From the NCBI RefSeq assembly GCF_900110865.1, contig NZ_FOFD01000004.1, positions 62,001 to 126,000 of the forward strand: a DNA stretch of 64,000 nucleotides, given 5' to 3'. The notes below the pieces were generated by a model. That model was not told where the DNA came from. It worked only from the letters and a program-made list of their open reading frames with translations, and did not search any database. The translations under genes and the position numbers were made by a program. This document shows, one piece after another, positions 49,167 to 57,628 of the stretch (positions within the stretch are counted from its first letter, which is position 1; each line of letters starts with the position of its first letter). The stretch comes from Natrinema salaciae. GTDB lineage: Archaea > Halobacteriota > Halobacteria > Halobacteriales > Natrialbaceae.

Positions 49167-51257
49167 TTATCGGTCGACGGACGCCGGTCCGTCCACCGAG
49201 TCCGCCAGGACCGAATCGTCGATCGCGAACTCGAACCGGGCACCGCCGTCGTCGCTCTCGCCGACTCGGATCGACCAGCCGTGGCCCTCGGCGATCCGAC
49301 TGACGATCGCGAGCCCGAACCCGGTGCCGGTGTCGGTCGTGGTGTGACCGTACTCGAGGACGTCACGTCTGTCGTCGACGGGAATCCCGGGGCCGTCGTC
49401 TTCGACGATAAATCCGTCCGCGACGGTTTCGACTCGCACGTGGACGGCCGACTCCCCGTCCTCCGATCCCCCGTGCTCCACGCTATTCCGAAACAGATTC
49501 TCGAGCAACTGGAGCAACCTGTCCTCGTCGGCGACGATCGGTCGATCGGCCGCGACGGTCAGCGAGGCCCCCTCGGTGTCGACGTGTGCCCACGCTCGTT
49601 CGACGACCCGCTCGACGTCGACGCGATCGGTTTCGCCGATCGCCTGTCCCTCGCGAGCGAGGACGAGCACGTCTTCGATGATCGTTTCGATGCGGTCGTG
49701 TGCGAACTCGATGTCGTCGTGATACTCGCAATCGACGGCGTCCCTGGCCGCCTCGAGATAACCCTGTGCGATCGTAAGCGGGTTCCGGAGGTCGTGACTG
49801 ACGACGCCGGCGAACTCCTCCAGCTGGTCGTTCTTTCGACGGATCTCTCGCTCACGCCGCTTGCGTTCGGTGACGTCGCGGGTGTTCAGGACGACGCCTT
49901 CGACGAACGGGTCGTCGAGCAGGTTGCGACCGACCGTCTCGACGTCTCGCCACTCGCCGTCCGCGTCTCGGATCCGGTACTCCGCTCGCTCGATGGTGTC
50001 GGACCGATCGAGGTTGTCGTGAAACGTGGCCACGATCCGGTCCCGGTCCGCGGGATGGACGAATTCGACGTAGGCTCGATCGGCGAGCGCCGACGGATCG
50101 TACCCCAGTACGTTCGTGACCGACGGGCTCTGGTAGCGGACGAGACCGCTGCCGTCGAGAACCGTGATCAGGTCGGAGGTGTTCTCGATGAGCGCCTGGT
50201 ATCGCTGTTCGACGGCGTGCTGTTCCGTCACGTCCCGGAGGAGGAGGAGCCGAAACCGATCGTCGTTCGAGAGCCGCTGGACCTGGACGTCGAACGACCG
50301 GCTGCGGTTCTCGCCCTCGACGACGATTTCGGTATGGTCGGTCGGCGAGTCGCCGCGAATGATCGGCGAAACCTCCGGAAACACCGCGGTGATGTCGCGG
50401 CCGACGATCGACTCGAGACCGTCGGGAGAGCCGTGCGACCGAACGGCCGCGTTGGCGTCCCGAATGCGGTTCGTTTCGTCGATGACGAGGAAGCCGTCGC
50501 GCATGTTTTCGACGACTGCGGTGCGAGCGACCGGAACGATATCCAGGAGGTGGTGACGCGATATCGCGACGGCGTAGACGAGCCCGGAAACGACGAACGC
50601 GACCGGCGTGAAATCGAGGTTCCCCATCGGTCCCAGATTGAGAAACCAGATGACGTTCGCGAGCAGCGGAACGAAGATGCTGAGCAACACCGCGCCGGCT
50701 TGCACTCTGTAGACGCGGTCCGACCTGTAGATCGTCCTGAGCAGGAACCCGGCGCTGATGACGAGGAGCCCGTACAGATACAGGATGTGAACGAGCCCGA
50801 TCGGACCGAACGTCCGTTCGATCATGACGAGATCGGAAACGACGACGGTGTCGACGCGTTGCGTGTACAGGTTTCGATACTCCGTCGTGAACAGGACGAA
50901 CGCGACGGCCGGCTCGATCGCGAGCACGCAAACGGTTCGGCGGGACAGCAGCTGTTCGTTGCCGGAGTACGCGATCGCGAACGAGAAACAGGAGAGCGCC
51001 ACCAGTACGGAGCCGATAAACGCCACCGTCAACCACGCCAGTTTAGTCGGGATGGTCGCACTCAGTAACTGCATCGCGTACGCACCGGCCCAGAGCGAAC
51101 ACCCGACGTTCAGGCCGACGAACGCCCGAACACCCGGCTCGTTCATCGCGTCGGCCCACGCAACGACGGTATAGACGGCCAGTCCGCCCGCGAGAAGCAT
51201 CGAGAGGAAGAGCACACCGACGTACGGGAGGATTTCGGGAGTGTACTGCCAGGTCAT
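49167..51257 (-). CDS. Membrane-bound PAS histidine kinase
   Basis: A 696-residue sensor kinase. Residues about 1-230 are a seven-helix N-terminal sensor (the 'histidine kinase N-terminal 7TM' type). PAS domain 1 follows (about 245-350; ENMRDGFLVIDETNRIRDANAA), then PAS 2 (about 355-470; LIENTSDLITVLDGSGLVRYQSPSV). The HisKA motif VVSHDLRNPLTIAQGYLEA carries the phospho-acceptor His near residue 487. The HATPase has NLFRNSVEHG (N box), DDGPGIP (G1) and GTGFGLAIV (G2). No response regulator gene is adjacent. The signal is unknown; the 7TM region may bind a ligand or sense membrane state. Confidence 0.9.
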   Translation of the reverse strand: MTWQYTPEILPYVGVLFLSMLLAGGLAVYTVVAWADAMNEPGVRAFVGLNVGCSLWAGAYAMQLLSATIPTKLAWLTVAFIGSVLVALSCFSFAIAYSGNEQLLSRRTVCVLAIEPAVAFVLFTTEYRNLYTQRVDTVVVSDLVMIERTFGPIGLVHILYLYGLLVISAGFLLRTIYRSDRVYRVQAGAVLLSIFVPLLANVIWFLNLGPMGNLDFTPVAFVVSGLVYAVAISRHHLLDIVPVARTAVVENMRDGFLVIDETNRIRDANAAVRSHGSPDGLESIVGRDITAVFPEVSPIIRGDSPTDHTEIVVEGENRSRSFDVQVQRLSNDDRFRLLLLRDVTEQHAVEQRYQALIENTSDLITVLDGSGLVRYQSPSVTNVLGYDPSALADRAYVEFVHPADRDRIVATFHDNLDRSDTIERAEYRIRDADGEWRDVETVGRNLLDDPFVEGVVLNTRDVTERKRREREIRRKNDQLEEFAGVVSHDLRNPLTIAQGYLEAARDAVDCEYHDDIEFAHDRIETIIEDVLVLAREGQAIGETDRVDVERVVERAWAHVDTEGASLTVAADRPIVADEDRLLQLLENLFRNSVEHGGSEDGESAVHVRVETVADGFIVEDDGPGIPVDDRRDVLEYGHTTTDTGTGFGLAIVSRIAEGHGWSIRVGESDDGGARFEFAIDDSVLADSVDGPASVDR

Positions 51258-51462
51258 ATCGGGTCGATAGTCACCGGACTATTCTACCCCGAACGTATAC
51301 CGATTTTGGCCGCCAATGCGCCCGAAACGGCCGTGAAATCCACTTGACAACTAACGGGTTCGACCCGATCCGCGTCGCCGAACGGGACCGCGGCGTCCGG
51401 GCCCAATCTGACTCGATTCGCATCCCGACACGACTTTCACCCTCACGTCCGTAGCACTCATC

Positions 51463-52761
51463 ATGAGTGACGACGCACAGGCCGACGCCGGAACGGTGGA
51501 AGGCCAGGGCCCCGTCGAAGTCTCGGAGGAACTCGCGCGACATCTCGAGAACAAGCGCGAGGAACTGTTCGAGAAGTTCGAACTCCGGGACGAGTTCCCG
51601 CCCGAGGTTCTCGAGGAGGCCGAAGCCCGGACGGAGGGCGTCACGGCCGAGATCAGCGACGAGATCGACGAACGGAACGATCTACGCGATCTGACGACCT
51701 GGACGACGGACCCGATCGACGCCCAAGACTTCGACGACGCGCTGTCGATCGAGGAGCGCGACGACGAGTACGTCCTCTGGGTTCACATCGCCGACGTGAC
51801 CCACTACGTCAATCCCGACACCGCGATGTGGGACGAGGCCGTCGAGCGCGGCAACACGGTTTATCTGCCCGGCTATACGGTTCACATGCTGCCGCCGGTG
51901 CTGGCCGAGACGGTCTGTTCGCTGGTCCCCAACGAGGATCGGCTGGCTCACACCGTCGAGATGCACCTCGACAAGGAGACCCTGAGCTACGAGAACATCG
52001 AGATCTACAAGTCGGTCATCGAATCCGACGAACGGCTCACCTACGCGCAGGCCGAAAGCCGGCTCGAGGAGCCCGGTGCGCCGCTCCACGACGAGAACGT
52101 CTTAGTCTACGATCTCGCCGAACAGATGCACGAACAGCGCAAGGAGGACGGCTCGCTCGTCCTGAACCCGAGCCGCGACCGCGCGCACACCATCATCGAG
52201 GAGTGCATGCTCAAGGCCAACAAGGCCGTCACGCACGAACTCATGTGGAACCGCGGCGTCGAGGCCATGTACCGGGTCCATCCCCAGCCCAGTCCCGACG
52301 AGTGGTCGGAGGCACTCCGGGAGATTCAGGATCTCGACGGCGTCTCGATCCCCGGCAGCACCTGGGACGACCCGCGGAAGGCGGTCAACGCAACGCTCGA
52401 GGAGGCACCCGGCCGCCAGCTGGACAAGATCCAGTGGGCGGTGATGAAGGTGATGCCCCGGGCGCGGTACATGAACGACCCGTTCGGCGGCCACCACGCG
52501 CTGAACTTCGAGATCTACGGCCACTTCACGAGCCCCATCCGGCGGCTCTCGGACCTGATCAACCACTGGATCGTCTACCAGAACGACGTCCCGGAGAACC
52601 TCATCGAGCTCTGTGACCGCGCCAGCGATAAACAGAAAGACGCCGAGCAGTGCGAACGCGAGTACAAGACCTTCCTCCAGGAGGTCGGCCTCGATCCGAT
52701 GGCGGTCAACAACCGCGGGATCGAAGTCGTCGACGAGAGTGAGGCCGAGAAGACGCTGTAG
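51463..52761 (+). CDS. RNase R-like (RNB domain) exoribonuclease, short form
   Basis: A 432-residue RNB-domain 3'-5' exoribonuclease. The catalytic cluster is DPIDAQDFDDALS (Asp83, Asp86/Asp89, Asp91-92), followed by WVHIADVTHYV, RGNTVYLPGYTVHMLP, LSLVPNEDRLAHTVEM-type and GHFTSPIRRLSDLINHW with the conserved Arg/Asp. Unlike bacterial RNase R (about 800 residues), it lacks cold-shock and S1 domains; only a roughly 70-residue N-terminal helical part precedes RNB. Haloarchaea lack an exosome, so such a minimal RNB enzyme may be the main processive 3'-5' RNase. No partner gene is adjacent. Confidence 0.93.
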   Translation: MSDDAQADAGTVEGQGPVEVSEELARHLENKREELFEKFELRDEFPPEVLEEAEARTEGVTAEISDEIDERNDLRDLTTWTTDPIDAQDFDDALSIEERDDEYVLWVHIADVTHYVNPDTAMWDEAVERGNTVYLPGYTVHMLPPVLAETVCSLVPNEDRLAHTVEMHLDKETLSYENIEIYKSVIESDERLTYAQAESRLEEPGAPLHDENVLVYDLAEQMHEQRKEDGSLVLNPSRDRAHTIIEECMLKANKAVTHELMWNRGVEAMYRVHPQPSPDEWSEALREIQDLDGVSIPGSTWDDPRKAVNATLEEAPGRQLDKIQWAVMKVMPRARYMNDPFGGHHALNFEIYGHFTSPIRRLSDLINHWIVYQNDVPENLIELCDRASDKQKDAEQCEREYKTFLQEVGLDPMAVNNRGIEVVDESEAEKTL

Positions 52762-53117
52762 CGGTCTCGTCGGCGGCTCTCTCTCGCACTCGACGGATAG
52801 ACAGCATCTGTCTCCTGTTCGTTTCGGGTGGTCGGCGGAGACGACGGCGACCTCGATAGTCACAGTAGAGCGAGACACGAGTTCGGTGTTCGGAACGAGT
52901 GTGAAACTCGCGCCAAGTAGGGTCACGCAGGTATCGGAACAGCAATCTATTCTCAGGTATGGCGAGCGGTGAGTGAGGCATCTGTCTTGATTCCCTGCGG
53001 ACAGTTGTCGGCCGCACACCCCCTATTACTGGCAGATCCGTGCGCCGTTTTTCGAGCGAGTGCCACCACTCCACGCAGAAGTGGGGACCGAAACACGATC
53101 CGGCACCTCGACTGAAT
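52762..53117. other. 356-bp intergenic region, no gene seen
   Basis: This region lies between convergent genes for RNase R and the FAD monooxygenase. No supportable reading frame was found: those present are basic and Ser/Arg-rich, as expected of out-of-frame GC-rich DNA. It marks the left edge of a patch with looser composition. Confidence 0.45.
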
Positions 53118-54587
53118 TCAAGATCCACCAGTCGCATCACTGTTGTTTCCTTCTCGTGGAGACGAACGCATCTCGTCGTCCTCGATGTGACTCGTCACGT
53201 GACTGTGAGGCGGCTCTCGTCGCGACGACTGCTCGTCTTTCCGGCTCGGCCGTAGCACGCGCCACATGACACCGGGACGTAACAGCGAAGTGGGGGATTG
53301 CTGCATCGAGAGGACGCGAGTGAAGGCATCGGTCAATACGCTGTCAGTATGGGCCTTTCGCAACAGCCGGTCCAGATACCAGTTGAAGAAGGCAGTTCCG
53401 CGAGGTCTATCGCCGTCCGTCTGTGGGAAACTGAAGTCCGCGCCAGTCGCCAGCATCCACGCGGGCTCGACGACGTCTGCGGCACGATCGAAAAAGCGAA
53501 GGCCGACCTGCGCCCGATCGTCCGTCGCAAGCGTGTGGTGAAGCAGCAGCGCTTCGAGCGCGGCCACTGACATGCCTTGTCCGTAGATCGGGTTGAAACT
53601 GGCGATCGCATCACCCACGACGACTAGACCGTCCGGGAAGCGCTCGAGATCTTCGTACCGGTATCGGCGGTTCGAGGGGAACGGATAGACGGCGATCTCC
53701 TCGGACACCCTGGGGCGCTCGTCGAGGAGGGCTTTCACGATCGGGGTGGGCAGACTCGCCGCGAAGTCTTTGGATTCCTCGACATCCGTCGGGGGATGGT
53801 CTCCGTGGAGCCCGTGCAGGTTCACCAGCCAGCGATCGTCCTCGACGGGTACCACTGCCCCACCACGGGTACGCGGTGCCTCAGCCAGCACACCGATCGT
53901 TCGATGGTCGTCGGCAGGTCGCTCAATACGGCTGGCGCTGTAGGCTAGGTCGACGTGTACCTCGTCGATGGCAGGCGGCGCGTACCCGTACTTCTCTAGC
54001 CAGTTCGGCGTCCGGCTCGTTCGGCCGGTGGCATCGACGACCAGATCGGCGGCGAGTTCCTGCTCGGAATCGTCGTCTCGGACCACCACACCGTTCACGC
54101 TAGTCGCTCCATCGTCAGCGAGGTACTCGAGAAATGGACAGTTGCCCCGCAGACGGACTCCGCTGAGTTCGGAGACATGTCGTCGAAGCACCTGTTCGTA
54201 CAGCGGTCGCGTCGCTGCGTAGAGTGGAAACGGTGCCGACCCGGCAGCGAGGAAATCGCCGTGACTGTACATGTAGAAGTCGCGCCGACCATCGATTACC
54301 ACCCCACCAGCGGTACGCAACGCTTCGCTGTAGCCCGGGAAGAGTTCTTCCAGCGTCGCTCGTCCGGCTTCCCACAGAATATGGATTTGGCGGGCCTGGG
54401 GGACGCCGGGGCGTACAACTGGCTCATCGGGAAGCGGATCTCGATCGAGCACCGTGACCGTATCAAACGCATCCGCAAGGACACGGGCAGCCACCAGACC
54501 GGCTATGCCCGCGCCGACTACTACCGCATGTCCCTCTCTGTCGGAGAGCTGTTCACTGTCGTACTGCGGTACAGTTGCTAATGTCAT
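53118..54587 (-). CDS. FAD-dependent monooxygenase-like oxidoreductase
   Basis: A 489-residue flavoprotein of the p-hydroxybenzoate-hydroxylase/squalene-epoxidase-like fold. VVVGAGIAGLVAARVLADAFDTVTVLDRD is the FAD Rossmann motif (about 18-46). AADLVVDATGRTSRTP is the DG/ATG region, and PDGLVVVGDAIASFNPIYGQGMSVAALEALLL is the GD motif that binds the flavin ribityl chain. The C-terminal 50 residues are charged and Ser-rich. Such enzymes hydroxylate or epoxidise polyprenyl or aromatic compounds; the substrate is unknown. ATG 54587 and 54599 are both possible. Upstream DNA is a damaged alpha/beta-hydrolase gene running into it, and no clear TATA is visible. Confidence 0.85.
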   Translation of the reverse strand: MTLATVPQYDSEQLSDREGHAVVVGAGIAGLVAARVLADAFDTVTVLDRDPLPDEPVVRPGVPQARQIHILWEAGRATLEELFPGYSEALRTAGGVVIDGRRDFYMYSHGDFLAAGSAPFPLYAATRPLYEQVLRRHVSELSGVRLRGNCPFLEYLADDGATSVNGVVVRDDDSEQELAADLVVDATGRTSRTPNWLEKYGYAPPAIDEVHVDLAYSASRIERPADDHRTIGVLAEAPRTRGGAVVPVEDDRWLVNLHGLHGDHPPTDVEESKDFAASLPTPIVKALLDERPRVSEEIAVYPFPSNRRYRYEDLERFPDGLVVVGDAIASFNPIYGQGMSVAALEALLLHHTLATDDRAQVGLRFFDRAADVVEPAWMLATGADFSFPQTDGDRPRGTAFFNWYLDRLLRKAHTDSVLTDAFTRVLSMQQSPTSLLRPGVMWRVLRPSRKDEQSSRREPPHSHVTSHIEDDEMRSSPREGNNSDATGGS

Positions 54588-54599
54588 GGGATTACTCAT

Positions 54600-54889
54600 T
54601 TGCTTGCCTGGCTTCACGGTTCGATTGAGCGAGAAGACAGTCCCCAGGCCGTACTCCTCGACGTCGCCGCTCGCACCGCGACCACGCCGAGCGAGCGCGT
54701 CGGCCGTGGAGTAGTCCACCAAGGCAGGACGGACGTCTGACAGATCCAACCGGTGCGATCGCCGGCACTCCCGTGAACGAGCACGAGCGGCGGTCCGCTT
54801 CCCGTCCGTTCAAACGAGATTCGGGTTCCAGCCGAGGGAGGTGACGGTTTGCATCTTTCCCCTCCGCCTGGTGGTGTCGTCTCGGCCAT
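54600..54889 (-). pseudogene. Frameshifted, truncated alpha/beta-hydrolase gene remnant
   Basis: From ATG 54889 one frame reads MAETTPPGGGERCKPSPPSA and on to PPLVLVHGSAGDRTGW, the start and oxyanion HG motif of an alpha/beta hydrolase. The next plausible sequence (DLSDVRPALVDYSTADALARRGRGASGD) continues in a different frame: one missing base near 54742 accounts for the shift. It then breaks off after about 25 codons (EEYGL) and runs into the FAD monooxygenase gene. About three-quarters of a normal hydrolase is absent, including the nucleophile and His, so this is a remnant and not a sequencing slip alone. Confidence 0.72.
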
Positions 54890-55181
54890 AGTGATTCCTC
54901 CCGCTCTCAACTGTGTGGGTCAGCCACATACCTTCATCCCACGAACGACCTGCAGGCGGCGACAGCGATGCAATGAGTGACGATGAGGCGGTGAACGATA
55001 TCCGCGGTGTCTCTTGCATGGTGTCGGTCGATCTCCGCAGTATCTGTCTCAGAGTCGGCGTGACCGATAGAGAGCGCGAGTCGGTCACGGGCGAGTGGTC
55101 GCTGACGAGTCGATCGAATCGTTCGATATAGCGGTCTTAGTGGTAGATAGAGACGAGTAATTTATTTGCAGCGGCTATTTA

Positions 55182-55385
55182 CTATTCTGCATACACGAGA
55201 GTTCGTCTGCACTCGGGGCAGACGTATGGAACTGGTGTGAGGAGGTCGTCTGCCCGGAGGCCGCTAAGAAATCCGTCGTCTGACGCGTCTGAGACGATAG
55301 AGAGCGTTCCCATGACGTCGGTTCCGTGTAACTCCATCCGCTCTAACGATTCCTCGCAGTCCGGGCAGACCGTCTCAGATGGCAT
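55182..55385 (-). CDS. Small zinc-ribbon protein (67 aa)
   Basis: A 67-residue protein with CPDC near the N-terminus (about 7-10) and CPEC near the C-terminus (about 55-58), likely binding one zinc. Between them ERMELHGTDVMGTLSIVSDA and GFLSGLRADDLLTPVPYV give a typical haloarchaeal acidic profile. A TATA-like tattttac lies about 29 nt upstream of ATG 55385 on the minus strand. Function unknown; perhaps a regulator or scaffold like other CPxCG proteins. Confidence 0.7.
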   Translation of the reverse strand: MPSETVCPDCEESLERMELHGTDVMGTLSIVSDASDDGFLSGLRADDLLTPVPYVCPECRRTLVYAE

Positions 55386-55640
55386 GTGTGTAGTACGCCC
55401 ATTACTCCCAACAGTTATTTTACTTTGTGCTCTCACTCGGTTTCGGCTGGACCCGTTCTCACGTCGATCAATACGCAATCTCGGATGTTGCAGTCGAAAC
55501 AATTCAGATAGCCTGAAAACAAACGAAGCCGTCGTGCTGAATAGCGGGCGCGAGTGCAGCACGAGTCAGAACGTGATCGACAAGAACGGCGATCGCTCAG
55601 TATCGGGAAAACTATCCCCCTTTGTGCGAAATTTGACAAC

Positions 55641-55865
55641 ATGCTTGAACAAATGCAGGCAAGCGCTCTATTCAGTATTCGCAGAGCGGTATTCACGTAC
55701 TGCCTCGCGTTTCTCATATCCTTCAGTGACAGGTGGCTCATCCAGGTTCTAGGAATCAACACACCAGAAGAACTTCTGATCCAAACGCTTGTTCACGGAA
55801 CTGGCTTCTATCTCGGCTACACTTTCACCGCCTTGGTAACGAGGCCAACTAGATCCCCTCACTGA
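55641..55865 (+). CDS. Small membrane protein (74 aa)
   Basis: A 74-residue protein, MLEQMQASALFSIRRAVFTY onward, with a membrane helix at about 16-32 (AVFTYCLAFLISFSDRW) and a second weaker one at about 50-66 (LVHGTGFYLGYTFTALV). DNA here is AT-richer than the window norm. No family recognised. A TATA-like element near 55616 is plausible but weak. The gene is less certain than its neighbours. Confidence 0.5.
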   Translation: MLEQMQASALFSIRRAVFTYCLAFLISFSDRWLIQVLGINTPEELLIQTLVHGTGFYLGYTFTALVTRPTRSPH

Positions 55866-55993
55866 GCAACTTGCAGACGTCGTTCCCGGGGCGCACTGTG
55901 TCCGAAAATACGAACAGGGCCGGCCGGACGATCTCGAGTCACCAGCAAGGACAGACGGAGGACGTATCGCTTCGAGATGTCCAGTACAGCAGA

Positions 55994-56458
55994 TCAATGG
56001 ACTACTGAGTCAGACTCTGGCTCGGATCGGTTTTCGGATGAAAGATGGTCTGGTATCCCGTTTAGAATGGTGACGATGTTGTTACCGATGCCGATGGTAA
56101 CGACTTGCCCGTCACAGCTGTCGACCGCCGAAATCTGTTGGTCGGATCTGACAGTATGATCGAATTGACATTCGGCTTCGGTTCGATACGTTCCGTATGC
56201 ATCGTACACGCTTTCAACGACCTGGTATGTCTCTCCAGGGATTTCGATGGTCTCGAGAAGAACATTCGTCCATTCGCCATCGTTGAGTAACCCGTCTCCC
56301 TCTTTGAAAACACGGATGTCCACCGTTTGAGTGTCCGAGCGCTGATTTTCGACATACAGATGGTTCGACGATTCGTCACAGTTATTCGAACGAAGACAAC
56401 CCGAAGCAGCCGCGATACCGGGAGCAGCGGCAGTGAAAAGGAACTCACGTCGTTCCAT
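55994..56458 (-). CDS. Hypothetical lipoprotein
   Basis: A 154-residue exported protein. MERREFLFTAAAPGIAAASGCL is a Tat-type signal with lipobox ASGC. The mature domain has YVENQRSDTQTVDIRVFKEGDG, IEIPGETYQVVESVYDAYGTY and TIGIGNNIVTILNG, a beta-rich pattern resembling small extracellular Ig-like or cupredoxin-like folds, but no family is recognised. It holds Cys residues (C26, C31, C102, C119) that could form disulfides. AT-richer composition suggests later acquisition. ATG 56473 is an alternative start. Confidence 0.7.
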   Translation of the reverse strand: MERREFLFTAAAPGIAAASGCLRSNNCDESSNHLYVENQRSDTQTVDIRVFKEGDGLLNDGEWTNVLLETIEIPGETYQVVESVYDAYGTYRTEAECQFDHTVRSDQQISAVDSCDGQVVTIGIGNNIVTILNGIPDHLSSENRSEPESDSVVH

Positions 56459-56473
56459 ACGCGTACTGTTCAT

Positions 56474-56808
56474 TGAAACGACAAATGCGTTATGGGTTTC
56501 GCTATCGAACGCCGATCAGTTCGAATCGATAGTTACCGCGAGCGCTGTGTCCGAGGCCGACTACAACGTCGGACGACCGTCCTCGAGTTAGCAGGACGGA
56601 TAGCCGAAAAAGTGTACGCTCACCGCGAGCGACGACGGGAACGAGCGGGCCGCCGACCGACCCTCGGCGGAGGAGTGGTTCTCATCGGAGCGTTTCCGAG
56701 GGCGTGGTCGGTAGCGCTCGCACAGAGGAAAGTGTTCGTTCCGCACCGATACGTACCGAACTCGGCGTTCGATCCGAGGGCGGTCGTCACGACGGATAGG
56801 ACGCTCGA
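56474..56808. other. 335-bp intergenic region, no gene seen
   Basis: This region lies between the lipoprotein and the GNAT acetyltransferase (both minus strand). The only open frame is Arg-rich and unlike haloarchaeal proteins. A minus-strand TATA-like ataac near 56490 probably serves the lipoprotein. Confidence 0.45.
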
Positions 56809-57360
56809 CTACTGTTCGGAAAGCGGCGTCTCGTAGACGTGCTCTTCGAGGCCCGTGCCGAGATCGGACGGTCGCGTCCCGACGCGGTCGAACCCCCGCG
56901 ATTCGTAGAACGAGATCCCGATATCGTTGGCGGCGAGGACGGCCAGCCGGAGCCGCTCGAACCCCGCCGAGAGCTCGGCCTCGAGACCCTCGAGCAGCGC
57001 AGTTCCGACCCCCTCGTTCCAGCTGTCGGGCCGCACGTACAGCCGGGCGAGAAACGCGACCGAGGGGTCCTCCGGCCAGGGGACGGCGTGTGCGAACCCG
57101 CGGCAGTCGGTCTCGGATTCGGTGCCGTCCACGGTCGAGTCGTCCGCCGACGGTTCGGCGACGAGGAACGCGGCGTTGTCGCGGTCGCTCGTGTCCGTGA
57201 TCGACGACTCGAGGTCGCCGATCGCGTACCAGTCGTCGACGACGTCGTCGACCGTCTCGGGACCGAGTACGTCGTCGTAGGCGGCGTGCCAGCTCTCCCG
57301 TGCGATTTCGTGAATGTCCCAGACATCGTCGAGCCTCGCCCGCCGGACGTCTCGAGTCAC
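56809..57360 (-). CDS. GNAT-family N-acetyltransferase
   Basis: A 183-residue acetyl-CoA-dependent GNAT enzyme. VTRDVRRARLDDVWDIHEIARESWHAAYDDVLG is the usual GNAT opening; AHAVPWPEDPSVAFLARLYVRPDSWNEGVGTALLEGLEAELS carries the beta4 and the acetyl-CoA pyrophosphate-binding R/Q-x-x-G-x-G/A motif (here NEGVGTAL); FYESRGFDRVG is the C-terminal motif. GTG 57360 is chosen because a TATA-like ctttttg lies exactly 27 nt upstream; ATG 57408 would add 16 residues. Acceptor substrate not known. Confidence 0.85.
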   Translation of the reverse strand: MTRDVRRARLDDVWDIHEIARESWHAAYDDVLGPETVDDVVDDWYAIGDLESSITDTSDRDNAAFLVAEPSADDSTVDGTESETDCRGFAHAVPWPEDPSVAFLARLYVRPDSWNEGVGTALLEGLEAELSAGFERLRLAVLAANDIGISFYESRGFDRVGTRPSDLGTGLEEHVYETPLSEQ

Positions 57361-57628
57361 GGGAGTGGGTAGGACAGCGGCCGGCAAAAAGCGATGCCCA
57401 ACCACCATCGATCCGGTACGGTCGGCGGACGATGAATCCGTCCGTCTCGACGCGATGTCGCGATCCGCTCTCGAGGGCGGGACCGGCCTGTCGCTCCGGC
57501 GATCGGTCGAACCGTCGGGACGGTCGCCGCGACGCTCGAGGCGTCTCAGCGACTCGGAAAATTGGACATCGGTCCGTCGCTGCGTCGACACCGCACCGAC
57601 GGGGCCGTGGCCGATCGAGGAAGGCCCG

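Noticed and set aside
56492-56836. A 114-codon plus-strand gene upstream of the GNAT gene
   Set aside because: Very Arg-rich, no domain, no TATA and partly antisense to GNAT; probably chance.
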